A stretch of 64,000 nucleotides of DNA from Anadara kagoshimensis (Eukaryota; Mollusca; Bivalvia; Arcoida; Arcidae), in NCBI GenBank assembly GCA_021292105.1, contig CM037862.1, positions 2,922,501 through 2,986,500 on the forward strand, read 5' to 3'. Below, piece after piece: positions 53,751 through 64,000 of the stretch. A model generated the notes under the pieces. It ran no database searches. It had not been told where the DNA came from and saw only the letters and a list, made by a program, of their open reading frames with translations. The translations under genes were made by a program, and so were the position numbers. The stretch's first letter is position 1. The number at the start of each line of letters is the position of its first letter.

Positions 53751-55940
53751 TTCTATTGTACGCATTTCTTATTACTAGGGTTTAAGAAGCAATACCATTT
53801 ATATTAAAGCCAGATCGTAATATGATTACAAGATAAAGTTAAAATTTATTTATATTAAGAGTCCATCATTATTTTTCAGGTATTAATGTTGTAAGAATTT
53901 TATAATTTATTGAGATCTGCTCTGATGAATGTTTATATCAAAATAAGACAGAGACTATTCTGAAAAAAATGTTGAAACAGAATCGTAGCTAGCTAAAATG
54001 TTACCCAAACTATTTAACATCTCCTATATGATTGAAGATGATCATCTTTCGCACAGAAATTAATATCGAAAATTTCAAATGAAATCTTACCCATTCATTG
54101 TTCAATTCTAAGTCCGTATCATTGGTAAAGTATTATACTCACTGTTCAAGGTCTTTCATATCATACAAAAAACGCATTTTAAGCTTCTAATGTATTTGGT
54201 GCAATATATAAATTGAATGGATTTGTTATAATACATTACCAAATATCATCCATGTTTCTAAAAATATTTGTAAATATAAAACAGTTTTATTTTCAAAAAT
54301 ACAGGGTGTTTTTGTTTGTTTGTTGAAATACTTTAATTGTAATTTTAATTAAACACACAGACAATAATGTGTAACAGGGGATATGTGCGTTTATCCAAGT
54401 ACATACACTCACATGATATTGCAATCTCCAATGTCAAAATGGTATTACTTTACGATGTAAAACCTGATATCATACATCAGTAATGCGTTGATGTTTTATG
54501 CATAAAATGAACATGTTATTAACTTCAAATATTGAACAAAATATTTTTTTTAAATATATCAAATAGTCAAAGACTCGATGCATTTTTTCATTAGCCTAAA
54601 TACATGTAGTCAAAGAATTCACACTTACTTTTCACTTCAAGTTATTGCTTTTTAAATTATATTAACAGTAAAATATGTATTAACTAAATTCATACATGCC
54701 ATAAAGAAAACAGATAAAAATTTCAGTTCATGATATCTGATTTGAATGTTTTTATAATTTAAATTTATTTTCACTTCAAGAAGAATTATGTTAAAATGAT
54801 TTCGGAGTGTTTAACCTGTGTGGTATCTATATGAAGTATTTAAGATATAATTCAGTTTCAGTATCACTTATACAACCCTTATCACCATTATCATTGCAAT
54901 GATAAAACATAAAATAAAATATTTCAAAAAAATTAAATACATTAAAATATTTCTTTTAATGTTGGGATCAAAGCCAGAAGAACGTCACCTAATATAAGAT
55001 CTCTGGCAATTCTGCAATTTATCAACTTTTTTCATATTTTGGCATAACCATACACTTGTTTTGCAACGTTAAAGTAGTTTCATGATTAACCTGCAAGTGT
55101 CGAAATCAACTACTCCTAGCGCTGATAAAAACTCCTTATATTTTTCATATTTTAATATTTTACATAACTTGTTCATAAGTTAGGTAGGCAGATAATCGTA
55201 TTTGTTACGTTTCTCAATCTATTATTGCCAAGCAAATATTAGAAACATTGAAGCTAAAATATTTGCTTACCAATAACCAAATGACAAAAAAACTTTGATA
55301 CCGAACGAAACAGGCGCAACATAGGATGACACCCAATGAACAACTGACTATAAAATCTCTAAAATTCGACAAAATAATACCTGATGTATTAAACAAAAGA
55401 AGTCGGGACATCGATTGTGACCCTGTGTTTACATTAGGCTTCAGTTCAAATATCTTTATTATTCGTCTTCCTTTTTGCGTTTTAATTTTTTATTTACTTC
55501 ATGTGTATATTCATAAAAAGCAATAATTCTGTACCTGTTACACTTGACATTATTTTTCGTTGTTATTTTAAATTTAATTTTTGACATTTATGATATGTAT
55601 ATTAAATATCATATTTCCTTTGTTTTTGTAGCTTACAATCAATAATTCTGTCCTGGTTATATATATGACACCAGTGTAGGTTACAGTTCTTAGCTAATTT
55701 AGAAACAAATCTTGCTCATTGGTCAAACTTCATTCGCAAAATCGGGTTGTTTTTGTTTTTTTTTTTTTCATTAAAAATCTATATTTTTGTACTTGACATT
55801 TGTCATATTTTGAAATTAGTTTTAGTTCATATTGTGTAAAATGTGCTATAGTTTTTGTTTATGAATTAAACATTTCGATAGAAAATGTTAATAACTGAAA
55901 TAAATCAATGAATCGATGCATTTATACTAATTTACCTTTT
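53751..55940. other. Long AT-rich stretch without a recognised gene
   Basis: About 2.2 kb, very AT-rich. Two overlapping short open stretches near 55214-55526 have no family features. Confidence 0.4.
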
Positions 55941-55945
55941 TTCAG

Positions 55946-56053
55946 ACTTCAAGATCTAAAGTATCGATGGAAATTGACGAAAAACGTTACTTAACCTTAA
56001 CGCTTACTGAAGGACATATGTATATAGATAATGTTGAAATTGACTTAGATTAG
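55946..56053 (+). CDS. Possible terminal exon (35 residues)
   Basis: After ATTTACCTTTTTTCAG, a strong acceptor, frame 0 is open to TAG: TSRSKVSMEIDEKRYL then TLTLTEGHMYIDNVEIDLD. The composition is protein-like (alternating polar and hydrophobic residues, acidic end) and the local base composition is less AT-rich than the flanks. No upstream exon of matching phase is identified and no family is recognised. Confidence 0.35.
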   Translation, partial: TSRSKVSMEIDEKRYLTLTLTEGHMYIDNVEIDLD

Positions 56054-56237
56054 TAGGAAGTGGTGTCTTAGCTACTCAATGATATGTTGCCTTCCTAGAA
56101 AGTGTACGCGCGCTTGGTTTTTGTGTTCCATCCTTTATGTACAAGAGATAAACAAAATGTATACAAATGTGCCATTTGGTACAGTAGTGCTTATTATATG
56201 CTATTTGCAAGCTATAAATACATAAATACGCGTATTT

Positions 56238-56480
56238 ATACCCCCCGCTTAAAAAGTGGGGGTATATAGTGATAGGGTTGTCCGTCCGTCCTTCCGTCCT
56301 TCCGTTACACCTTAGGCTACCTCTTAAACCCTTCAATGGATTTTCATGAAATTTTCACACAGTCTTTGTGATATAATGCAGATGTGCACCTCCTATTTAA
56401 AAATTTGATCCGATGGATTTTTTTATGTGGGGGAGCGGGGGTATTTTTGTGAGCTTGTGGCTCACAGTTTTTCTAGTTTC
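56238..56480 (+). mobile_element. R4 repeat, second copy
   Basis: ATACCCCCCGCTTAAAAAGT then GGGGGTATATAGTG forms the hairpin. GTCCGTCCGTCCTTCCGTCC follows, and AGCGGGGGTATTTTTGTGAG with GGCTCACAGTTTTTCTAGTT closes it. Confidence 0.8.
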
Positions 56481-57300
56481 GAACTACTATTGTTTGATTG
56501 ATGTCCTAAGAGTCGTGTCAACTACACCATAAGTGGCGTAAAATACAGGCTAAGTGTGTTCATCTATGTTTTCGATGTGTTTGTCATTGGTTTAGGTTTG
56601 ATTTTGTTCTTGACATTTCTTTTAACTTGGAGTGCCTTTGATTTATCCCTTATTAATATATAAAAACATTTATTGTAATATACCTATTTCTTAATGTTTT
56701 TTAAAAGTTATATGACATCTGTGTTAGTTGTCCAATACCTACAAATTATGAAGATATTTGAACTCTTTGACTGTTTATTTGTAATTAATAATTAATCATT
56801 ATGTACCGTTTGCCTTATGAAAGTATAGTTATAAGAATTATTTATACGTTGTTGTCATCAGAATTGAAATTCTAACTTGATTGAGTCAGAATTTTGTAAC
56901 ATCTTATACATCGCATCAGACACATATATATGTCTCTTATCGCATATAGAAAAAAGGTTAATTAATTCAACAATAAATTTCCACTATACTCATTTACCTT
57001 TTATCTGCCATTAGATCGGTAAACAGTTTTTATATACAAGTACTGGTTTGAACTAAATCTGTAAATTAATTTTGTGACAAATGAAAACAGAATCTTCTTG
57101 CCGTAGTGACCAACTAGATTGACATTTCCAAGTTGTATGCTTTTTTGGCATTATATCAATAATTAAATGTTCTTGATTAACCATTTTCTTGTATTTATTC
57201 TCAGTAATTCTTTGTGCAGTAATGTTGATCAGTTTGGTTCTAGCAAAATACACGAATGTTTAAAGCTGCAAAGGAGTAGGTATTAGCTGCTTGCAAAAAA
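56481..57300. other. No firm gene; one unexplained open stretch at 57053-57253 (minus)
   Basis: On the minus strand 66 codons are open (ARTKLINITAQRITENKYKK ... EDSVFICHKINLQI) after a CCTACTCCTTTGCAG acceptor-like site, but a stop separates the two in that frame. The composition is protein-like. It could be a decayed exon or element fragment. Confidence 0.3.
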
Positions 57301-57301
57301 A

Positions 57302-57632
57302 AAAATTGTTGACTCAGGAATATTGCAAGCCTAAGCCTATCAAGGTCCACTAAAATTATATGGCCGTCATCACAGTATTTTTGATACGTATGATGTCTCT
57401 GTTTCCAGGATTGCCCTGGATATATTTGACGTCCTCATTTCACATAATTTTTACTATACATGTGGCTCGGTTTGCTTGCTAAACAAGAGATGCTTACCCT
57501 TCTTAAGCACCCGGCCACAATTCCCCGCTAAAAGTTCACGTGGTTATTCTAACTTGTCAGTTTCAAAGTTCTTACTTTGCATCTGGATTTTGATTCGGAC
57601 ATGGATTAGTATGTTTGTTTTTGATTTCGTAA
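57302..57632 (+). repeat. R1 dispersed repeat, full length
   Basis: TTGTTGACTCAGGAATATTG, GGCCGTCATCACAGTATTTT, GATGTCTCTGTTTCCAGGAT, GGATATATTTGACGTCCTCA, GCTTACCCTTCTTAAGCACC, AGTTCACGTGGTTATTCTAA, GGACATGGATTAGTATGTTT. With the reversed copy at 34716 it defines both ends of the family. Confidence 0.9.
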
Positions 57633-57819
57633 AAGGCACCTTCTGTTGAAATTTGTAATTAGAGTTAATGGTTGCATGGTATATCCACGGACATTTGCCA
57701 TTTTTTTAAAACAGAAACAATGAATGTTGGAATGACTTCACTATGACGTCGTGAATGAGAAATTTTAAATCTATATATCCACGAAATGAGACCGAGTTAA
57801 TAAGTAATCAGAAACGTTA

Positions 57820-58075
57820 CTTTTTGGGAGGCGTCAAAGGAACCTTCCCATACCTTCTTTTTTGCGTTGGGGCACAGAGGGACCTTGTAATATCTACTCG
57901 TTTACACTTTCCTTTGTTTGGGGAGTCAGACCTATGTATGTCTTTGCGGAACATAATACCAAAGGTTTGGGTTTTTTTTTGGGGGGGGGGGATAGGAGTG
58001 GTTTACAGGAGTGTGGGAGACACATCACCGTATCATATTTTTTTTTTTGGGGGGGGGGCGTCAAAGTTATTTGAC
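57820..58075. repeat. Three poly(T)/poly(G) blocks
   Basis: TTTTTGGGAGGCGTCAAAGG (57821) recurs as T8G11 (57972-57990) and as TTTTTTTTTTGGGGGGGGGG then CGTCAAAG (58040-58068). Open frames here are driven by low complexity and homopolymer runs, which are also prone to sequencing error. Confidence 0.6.
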
Positions 58076-58079
58076 ATAT

Positions 58080-59415
58080 TTGTCATTCTTTTCAAACGAC
58101 AATACTTATGATAAACAAAAATATAATATATTGAATTATTCATTTACACCTGATTCATTTATTTTTGTTTTGGTTTCGATCCGTGTTAGTTCGTACCACA
58201 GTATACTTTAACCTACATGTACTATATATGTATCATCTGTAACAGATATACATGTACTAAGTATATATCTGTATAAATCAAATCTAAAATGTTGATGTTT
58301 TAACTACTTAAAAGTATTTAAAGCAGAGATACATTTCTTCTATTGTAACTGTGTTTTCATATCACTGTTTACCTACCAGAAAACTGAAAATTTAATTTAG
58401 AAGTAAAAGTAATAAATAACTTTAGATTTATAAATATAGATTTGTTTTATGGAATTTTCATGTTTTACAGGGACATAAAGCATAAAAACGTTGATTAATG
58501 TGATCTCTCTGAGACGGTCCATGGTTTTTATCAAAGCATCAAAGATTATGGTATTACTTGGAATAAGGGACCAAAGTTTTGTAAATACTGATTTAGTCGA
58601 CATTATTGGGTATTGCGATATTTATGGGTTTATCGAAACATGAAAGCAAATTGATCAAAACTTTTTGGTTTCAAGAATAGAATTTTTTATCATGACACAG
58701 TACCTTGATTGCTTTATCACATTGATTTGCCACAATAATTATTGCTAGTTATTTTATACCCAAAATTGTTTTTATTAATTTTAAGGTTTGACCCTGACCC
58801 TTGACAAATTTGACAAAGCTGGTATATGCGACACATTATCTCACGAAAGTTTCTGCTACAATTCATCTGTAGACATTAAAAATATGAAGCAGGCATTATA
58901 TTGAGACGAACAACCAGACCGACAATATATATCTATATACTCATTTAAACTTTTTGGGTTAGGTATCATTATAACACAATGTACATATTTGCTTACATGT
59001 TTGTCCAATTGCGGTTTCTCCTGAAAAGTAAATACATGCATCAAATTATAAACGATTCTCCACCTTAAAGGCAACACTTTACGCAACAATTTTGACAAGA
59101 TTTGGCAGCACCTAAATACTGTTATTCCATGTATACCGAGTTCTTCTTACAGACCTTGGTGTTCTGCCGGTAATTGATATTAAATGTTTCTAGATGTTTA
59201 CATCATTTTATCATTAAACTCAATTTTATCATTATTACTTCATTACAGCATCACGTCATTATGTAACACACTTCCTCAGAGTAGCTAGCATTTAATTGCT
59301 TATCACTAAATAAACAACAATGTGTGTGTGTGTGTGACAGCTAAATAAAAAAAGTTATACATAGTGTCATACGTGAAGCAGTATATTAAATACCTTTCAG
59401 CTTGCTTTGGACAAG
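58080..59415. other. No gene seen
   Basis: AT-rich; a (TG)n run lies at 59321-59335. No supported exon. Confidence 0.35.
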
Positions 59416-59418
59416 CAC

Positions 59419-59419
<1 letters not shown>

Positions 59420-59453
<34 letters not shown>
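59420..59453. repeat. (TA)n microsatellite
   Basis: About 16 TA units. Confidence 0.95.
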
Positions 59454-59456
<3 letters not shown>

Positions 59457-59564
59457 CAATGGTGGATTAAATGACAAAATGTTAATAATACATAACATTT
59501 TCACAGAACATACAGATTTCTAAATGACAATATTTGTAGGTAGACCTTTCTCGTAATGCATCAC

Positions 59565-59702
59565 ATGTTATACCAATTTTAATTTTACAGCACTAGACGG
59601 CCATTTCGGAATACAATCCCATATCAGTAAGGCTTGGACCAAAATTATGAAACCAAAATTATTTTGAATATGTTGAAAAGCTACCCAAAGAACCAAAATA
59701 TA
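59565..59702 (+). repeat. R3 dispersed repeat
   Basis: TTATACCAATTTTAATTTTA, CAGCACTAGACGGCCATTTC, GGAATACAATCCCATATCAG, ATGTTGAAAAGCTACCC. Confidence 0.8.
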
Positions 59703-59965
59703 TAATATATAATATATATACATGCTTTTTTTGTTACAATACTAATATTTTGAAGACATAAGAATAATAATAAATATGATAAGAATAAGACAAACTGTTT
59801 TTGGATGAACATTTTCAACAAATGTATGACCACAATCATTCAAAAGCAGTATATGCTAGATATCATTAAACAGTCAAGAGCATTTCACTCATATCGACCA
59901 TTTCATGATAGTCGGCAAAAGAACTGTCCTTTAAATTTGGCAAGCGAACTATGAAACGACGGTTC
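59703..59965. other. No gene seen
   Basis: AT-rich spacer. Confidence 0.35.
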
Positions 59966-59968
59966 ACA

Positions 59969-60174
59969 CATTAGGATCTGTTCGATACCTAGGCGGTAAG
60001 AGTAAGCTGACCATAAGTCAACCGACCACCGAGTAAATCAAACCAAAATACGTACACGTGTATACCATATTATTTTATTCACATGTTGGTATTTAAGTTA
60101 GATTTACTCGTCGGTCGATTGGTCTAAAGGGTCGGCTTACAATTCATAACACCTCTAACCGCGCGCAGAGATCC
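59969..60174. repeat. Inverted pair of SINE-like arms
   Basis: Left arm GGATCTGTTCGATACCTAGG ... CCGACCACCGAGTAAATC; right arm GATTTACTCGTCGGTCGATT ... CGCGCAGAGATCC. Each arm is ~75 bases and resembles the SINE-like repeat at 20380-20450. Confidence 0.65.
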
Positions 60175-60229
60175 TAGCGTGGCCTATTTTATCAGTTCGC
60201 TTGAAATAGGGCGTGTGTTTACTCTAGGC

Positions 60230-60372
60230 ACTATAATTGTCCTTCCGGAATACCAGGCCTCACTTCCCTGGTGGAAGTTCTCGTGTTTAACCAAATTTGA
60301 TTCCTTCATTTTTTTTACCTTGCCTTGGGATTGTGGTTTGGACATAGATTGGTATGTTTGTTTTAGATTAAT
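60230..60372 (+). repeat. R1 dispersed repeat, right half
   Basis: TGTCCTTCCGGAATACCAGG, CTTCCCTGGTGGAAGTTCTC, TTGGGATTGTGGTTTGGACA, TAGATTGGTATGTTTGTTTT. Confidence 0.8.
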
Positions 60373-61435
60373 TATGTCTATGGCTCTTCAATACATGTTT
60401 TATTAGTTTGAATTATGATGTTGATATTAATTCAAGAATGTTGATTAATTTAAGAAATAAAGTTCCACTCCAAAAATAATAATATAATTCTACTTCAAAA
60501 ATAACATGTTACTGAATGAACACATGCCACGATAAAGATAATACATCTATACTTAATAAGCAATAAAAATATATATGCACCGACATGAACTAGTTAAAAT
60601 ATCAATACTAAAGATAAACAAAAAATAAAGTTATATTAGAAAGAATTTTGAACGTAACAAAACACCTGTGTGTACAAGTTCACCTGTTCCTCGGATAACA
60701 CGAAAACATTTGCGTTACAATTCTTACTATAATTCTGAATTACACGCTTAATATATAGTTGAAATGTTTACATATATTTTAATATCGCACTTGAACTTGA
60801 AATATTTCTTAATTTTTGTAATATCTATTTCAGTTGTTTTAATTTAAAACCCAATTTTTAATGACAAGGTTTTTATTTTAAACTATTTTACTAATGTATT
60901 TATAAAGGATGTAGAGAAATGAACTGTTGACATGGAATTCTAACATGCATGTCGTAGATGTAGAAAGTGCAATACACAACTTAATATCTATTTCCGTAAA
61001 TCTTAATTTCACTCATCCTCATTCATAACGATTTATAATAATATGTTTAAAGTATCTATTCACAATATACATGGTAGAGAAATAAATCGGTTATTTCTAA
61101 TTTTATCTATATATGTAAACTTTATATGAAAATATTATTATTGGAACTTTTTTTTTAAAATGACTTTTAAGGAATCTGAGCATATAGCACGGAATTTTTT
61201 CACTTAAGATTTTTAGATTTATGATTTAAGATTATTTACATTTAAAATCTTGATACCCGTACCATCAGATTCTGAAATAAATACCTATGAATAAATTTTT
61301 AAAATAGCGTACACATAATGCATGTGATACACTTAGATAAAATGCTTTAAAAATGACTAATTTATGTAAGATATTTTGATCTATTCGATGTTGTTTTATC
61401 ATGTACTTGATATTCAGGTTGTTACACGGTTTTTC
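60373..61435. other. No gene seen
   Basis: About 1 kb of very AT-rich sequence, nothing supported. Confidence 0.35.
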
Positions 61436-61437
61436 TG

Positions 61438-61530
61438 TCAGCTCTTCCTTTCTTCATTATATGTCTTCATGACTTTCTCATACTTCACATGCCTGATTTT
61501 ATGTAAAAATCCAAAGATACCACGGTAAAA
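61438..61530 (-). CDS. Possible terminal exon, minus strand (30 residues)
   Basis: After CCTGTTGCTCTTTACAG the minus strand is open in phase 0 to TGA: FYRGIFGFLHKIRHVKYEKV then MKTYNEERKS. The composition (hydrophobic start, charged helical tail) looks like a genuine C-terminus, and the gene would run to the right. No upstream exon of matching phase was found. Confidence 0.3.
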   Translation of the reverse strand, partial: FYRGIFGFLHKIRHVKYEKVMKTYNEERKS

Positions 61531-61762
61531 CTGTAAAGAGCAACAGGTTGTATTTAGGGTCATTAAACGGCCGAATATTTTCAGGATCATTTGAAGTGAA
61601 GCATTATTTAGACAGAAATAACTGTAGAAGCTAATTGACCTCGACAATCACCATTAAGCCTCCTTTGAACTTTATTCTCTATGTATGTTTATGATTAAAC
61701 ACAGCGTGATTCACGAACTTTTGTGATTTCTCCATTAATTTCTATATTGTGTGTTAACCTAG

Positions 61763-61914
61763 GCTCCTGGATAGATATAAAGTATGCCACTTTAACCTTC
61801 AAAGCTGCTGGATTATATACATTTTGCACATGCTTTGTTAAGTCTGAAAAAGCCAAGAAGACCTATGATAATGTTGATACAGCTTCAAACACTGAGTTAT
61901 CTACTAATCTATAA
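61763..61914 (+). CDS. Possible terminal exon, plus strand (49 residues)
   Basis: After TATTGTGTGTTAACCTAG the frame is open to TAA, entering in phase 1: SWIDIKYATLTFKAAGLYTF then CTCFVKSEKAKKTYDNVDTA and SNTELSTNL. It reads as a last membrane segment followed by a charged cytoplasmic tail. The GSW....T....AGL spacing recalls the last segment of monocarboxylate-type MFS transporters, but the hydrophobic run is short and this is speculation. Phase 1 matches the leader exon at 33015, 28.7 kb upstream. Confidence 0.3.
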
Positions 61915-62400
61915 TGACAGTAGTTCAGTCATGTATACTAAGAAGGTATAAAACTTCCCATTTGGTCTACTTATCTTGATAAAAGGAAATTTAACTGTCT
62001 TCTGTATACGTCATGATTATCTATTATTGAGGTAAATGGCATATTATAATATTTTGAATTTTCGGAATAAAAGATTCAAAAATGTATAATTTAAAATATG
62101 ACAAGTTGTCATATCATAAATTTTTATTTTTTTTTTAGAAAATTCCAAAAATATAATATAACATAAGTAGTAATATATCACTGTTTTCATTTTCCGTCTT
62201 TATATGCTTCGGCTGAAAGAAGAAAGGTTGAATATTTCTATTGTCCACAGACAGCTCCGACATCAATAAGAAACATTGTTTTGAAGATCAATTGAACAAG
62301 ATTGTTTAGAACATGGCAAAATATAAAATAACCAAAGTTATTGTTAGAAAAGGTTGCTTCTCAACTCAAATGGGTAAAGCTAAGATCACCTAGACTTAGA
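61915..62400. other. No gene seen
   Basis: AT-rich, no supported feature. Confidence 0.35.
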
Positions 62401-62414
62401 GAGAATTTCCCTTA

Positions 62415-62560
62415 GCTAGGTTGAATATGTTTTGGTCCTTTTGAAAATTTTTTTAAACCTCTTGAAAAATTCTAGTTTCACAAATTTTACCCCAAGCACT
62501 ATTGATGAGGAGTTGTATTCCGAAACGGCCGTCTAGTGCTGTAAAATTAACACTGGTTTA
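62415..62560 (-). repeat. R3 dispersed repeat, reversed
   Basis: AGTTTCACAAATTTTACCCC, AAGCACTATTGATGAGGAGT, TGTATTCCGAAACGGCCGTC, TAGTGCTGTAAAATT are the reverse complement of the R3 blocks. Confidence 0.8.
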
Positions 62561-62589
62561 ATATGTATAAAGTTTTCTTTATATATAGA

Positions 62590-63510
62590 CTTATTTTAGA
62601 GAACATCATGTGTGTATGAAAAATGGGCACGTGTATATTCACATTTTTTCTTAAAGAATAACAATAAAATTCTTGTCCTATAACCTTTTAGAAATAGAAA
62701 ACAAAACGTTTCAGGAAAATTCATTTTAAATGATAAAACAAAATATTATTTTCAAGCTTCTCTTACAGAAAAACAAACCTCTATTTGTAATACAAAAAAG
62801 AAAACAGTAAGTTTGACTATATTATCTAATTTACATAATAATAAATGCTACGATATGATTATTACTTTAGCTTAGACTTACAGAGAAAATTTCTGTAAAA
62901 CCTTTTAGATTTAGAGTCCATTTCAGAAACCTTCATTTGTATATGACAAAATAAGCATGTGTATATTCACGTTTTGTTCAATAAATAACAAAAGCATTCT
63001 TTTTATAACCTTTTGTAGGTATAAAAAAGTTTTTAGGAAATTTTATTTACAATGATAAAACAAAATTATTAACAGTTTCTATAAGAAGAACAAATACATA
63101 TTTGTAATATATAAAAAAGAAAAGAAAAGTTTGACTTTATCTATTATCTAAATGACAGCACAGCTTATGCCACAATATGATTGGTACTGTAGCCTAGACT
63201 TAGATAACACATTTTATATTTAAACTGATTTTAGAGTACATCATGTGTGTATAGTAAAACAAGCATGTGTATATATTCAGGCTTTCTCCTATAGTATTAA
63301 CAATAACATTGTTGTCATAATCTTTTGTAGGTAGAAAAAAATAAGAAAATTCATTTACAGTGATAATGCAAAATATTATTTACAAAAGAACAAACACATA
63401 TTTGTAATTTAAAGATAGAAAGTTTGACTTTATCTATGGAGTATTCTCTAAATGACAAAACAGCTTATGATACGATTTGATTGTTACTACATATATCACA
63501 AACGTGTATA
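62590..63510. repeat. Three diverged tandem copies of a ~315-bp unit
   Basis: Units begin near 62592, 62910 and 63222 (TTTTAGAGAACATCATGTGT, TTTAGAGTCCATTTCAGAAA, TTTTAGAGTACATCATGTGT). Each has a GCATGTGTATATTCA-like block, a TAACCTTTTGTAGG-like block, TGATAAAACAAAAT, AACAAA.A..TATTTGTAATA and AAGTTTGACTTTATCTAT. The unit is AT-rich and non-coding. Confidence 0.85.
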
Positions 63511-64000
63511 AACACTTGATTACAGAGATACTGGTGCTCGTCTTGGCGGTATCTGTCAGTCTTAATTAAGAACAAATACCTACTGTACTAAAATTAAGTT
63601 ATCAATAAAAATCCTATCAAAACAATAAAGGTCTTATTTTCTCGTTTTTAAATTCAGTTTCATGGTAAAACACTTGATTGGCATGTAGGGAGTTGGGACA
63701 ATCAAATACCAAAATGGCTCTTACTCGGCTTGGTTGAATATCACAAATCAATTGTCAAAATAGTTTCATAACAGTGGGCTGAGAACGATTGAAGGACGGT
63801 TTGCAACTAAAAAATATGTTTATCTAAATAGCAAAAAAGCCCAAGGACATACAAATCTAAAACGAACGATTTAGATAATGAGATAGCTTACTTAGTACTT
63901 TTCAGTGATTCTACTACCTTTTCTTTATATTCGACTTGTAAACTTACAGATCACAAAACGTTTCACTATCTTTGTCCAACTTGGTACAGGTGAAAGGTTA
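63511..64000. other. No firm gene; possible exon cut by the window end
   Basis: On the minus strand CACCTGTACCAAGTTGGACA ... GTTTTGTGATCT is followed by GTAAGTTTAC, a good donor, and one frame is open to the window edge (NLSPVPSWTKIVKRFVI). It might belong with the minus-strand candidate exon at 61438, but its phase differs from that exon, so another exon would be needed. Confidence 0.25.

Noticed and set aside
57755-58211. Open frames of 66-118 codons
   Set aside because: Low complexity from poly(T) and poly(G) runs; overlapping frames are all open; no family features.

Overview
The window reads as nuclear DNA of a mollusc, most likely a bivalve. It is AT-rich and gene-poor, its genes have introns with GT-AG borders, and it is packed with repeat types familiar from bivalve genomes: a tRNA-headed SINE ending in GGGACGTTAAACACCA, hairpin-led TACCCCC...GGGGGTATA repeats followed by TCTGTC/GTCCGTCC runs, and an element bounded by GGCCCATGGGCCT and CAGGTGAGCT that carries GTGACCTTGACCTTTG units. 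The species cannot be named from sequence alone. There are no prokaryotic features.

Two host genes are well supported, both on the minus strand. The first (13851-17953) has four exons whose splice phases all agree. It encodes a 199-residue secreted, basic, Pro/Gln-rich protein with a signal peptide and a furin-type RHKR site. Its second intron carries a 27 x 42-bp array next to one splice site and a 39-bp array next to the other. The second (25364-26566) is a rhodopsin-class GPCR read from one exon. A few isolated exon-like segments (30754-30890, 32929-33015, 51103-51148, 55946-56053, 61438-61530, 61763-61914) are weaker and are marked so.

Mobile DNA fills most of the rest. At 2018-6658 lies a tyrosine-recombinase retrotransposon of the DIRS/Ngaro/PAT group with split direct repeats that are identical between copies, so it arrived recently. 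It is broken and sits in one copy of an older duplicated segment. A dispersed family of about 330 bp (called R1 here) occurs about 18 times in both orientations. A TA-flanked inverted-repeat family (T1, ends CAGTACAG.CCTGTCGAAAG) occurs about nine times, and one copy holds a 44-copy 29-bp array. A second such family (T2, CAGTCAAACCTGTC) occurs three times, once inside a T1 copy. Smaller families T3 and T4, SINEs, and many tandem arrays fill the remainder.

The most unusual structures are two cassettes (8016-8700, minus; 19801-20189, plus). They share an architecture but not their repeated sequence: short copies of a motif, then GCACGCG and an ACGTC site, then a leader with an ATG, then a palindrome of about 130 bp whose arms contain the same motif. 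This looks like a promoter or terminal module of an unrecognised mobile element with binding sites for its own protein.
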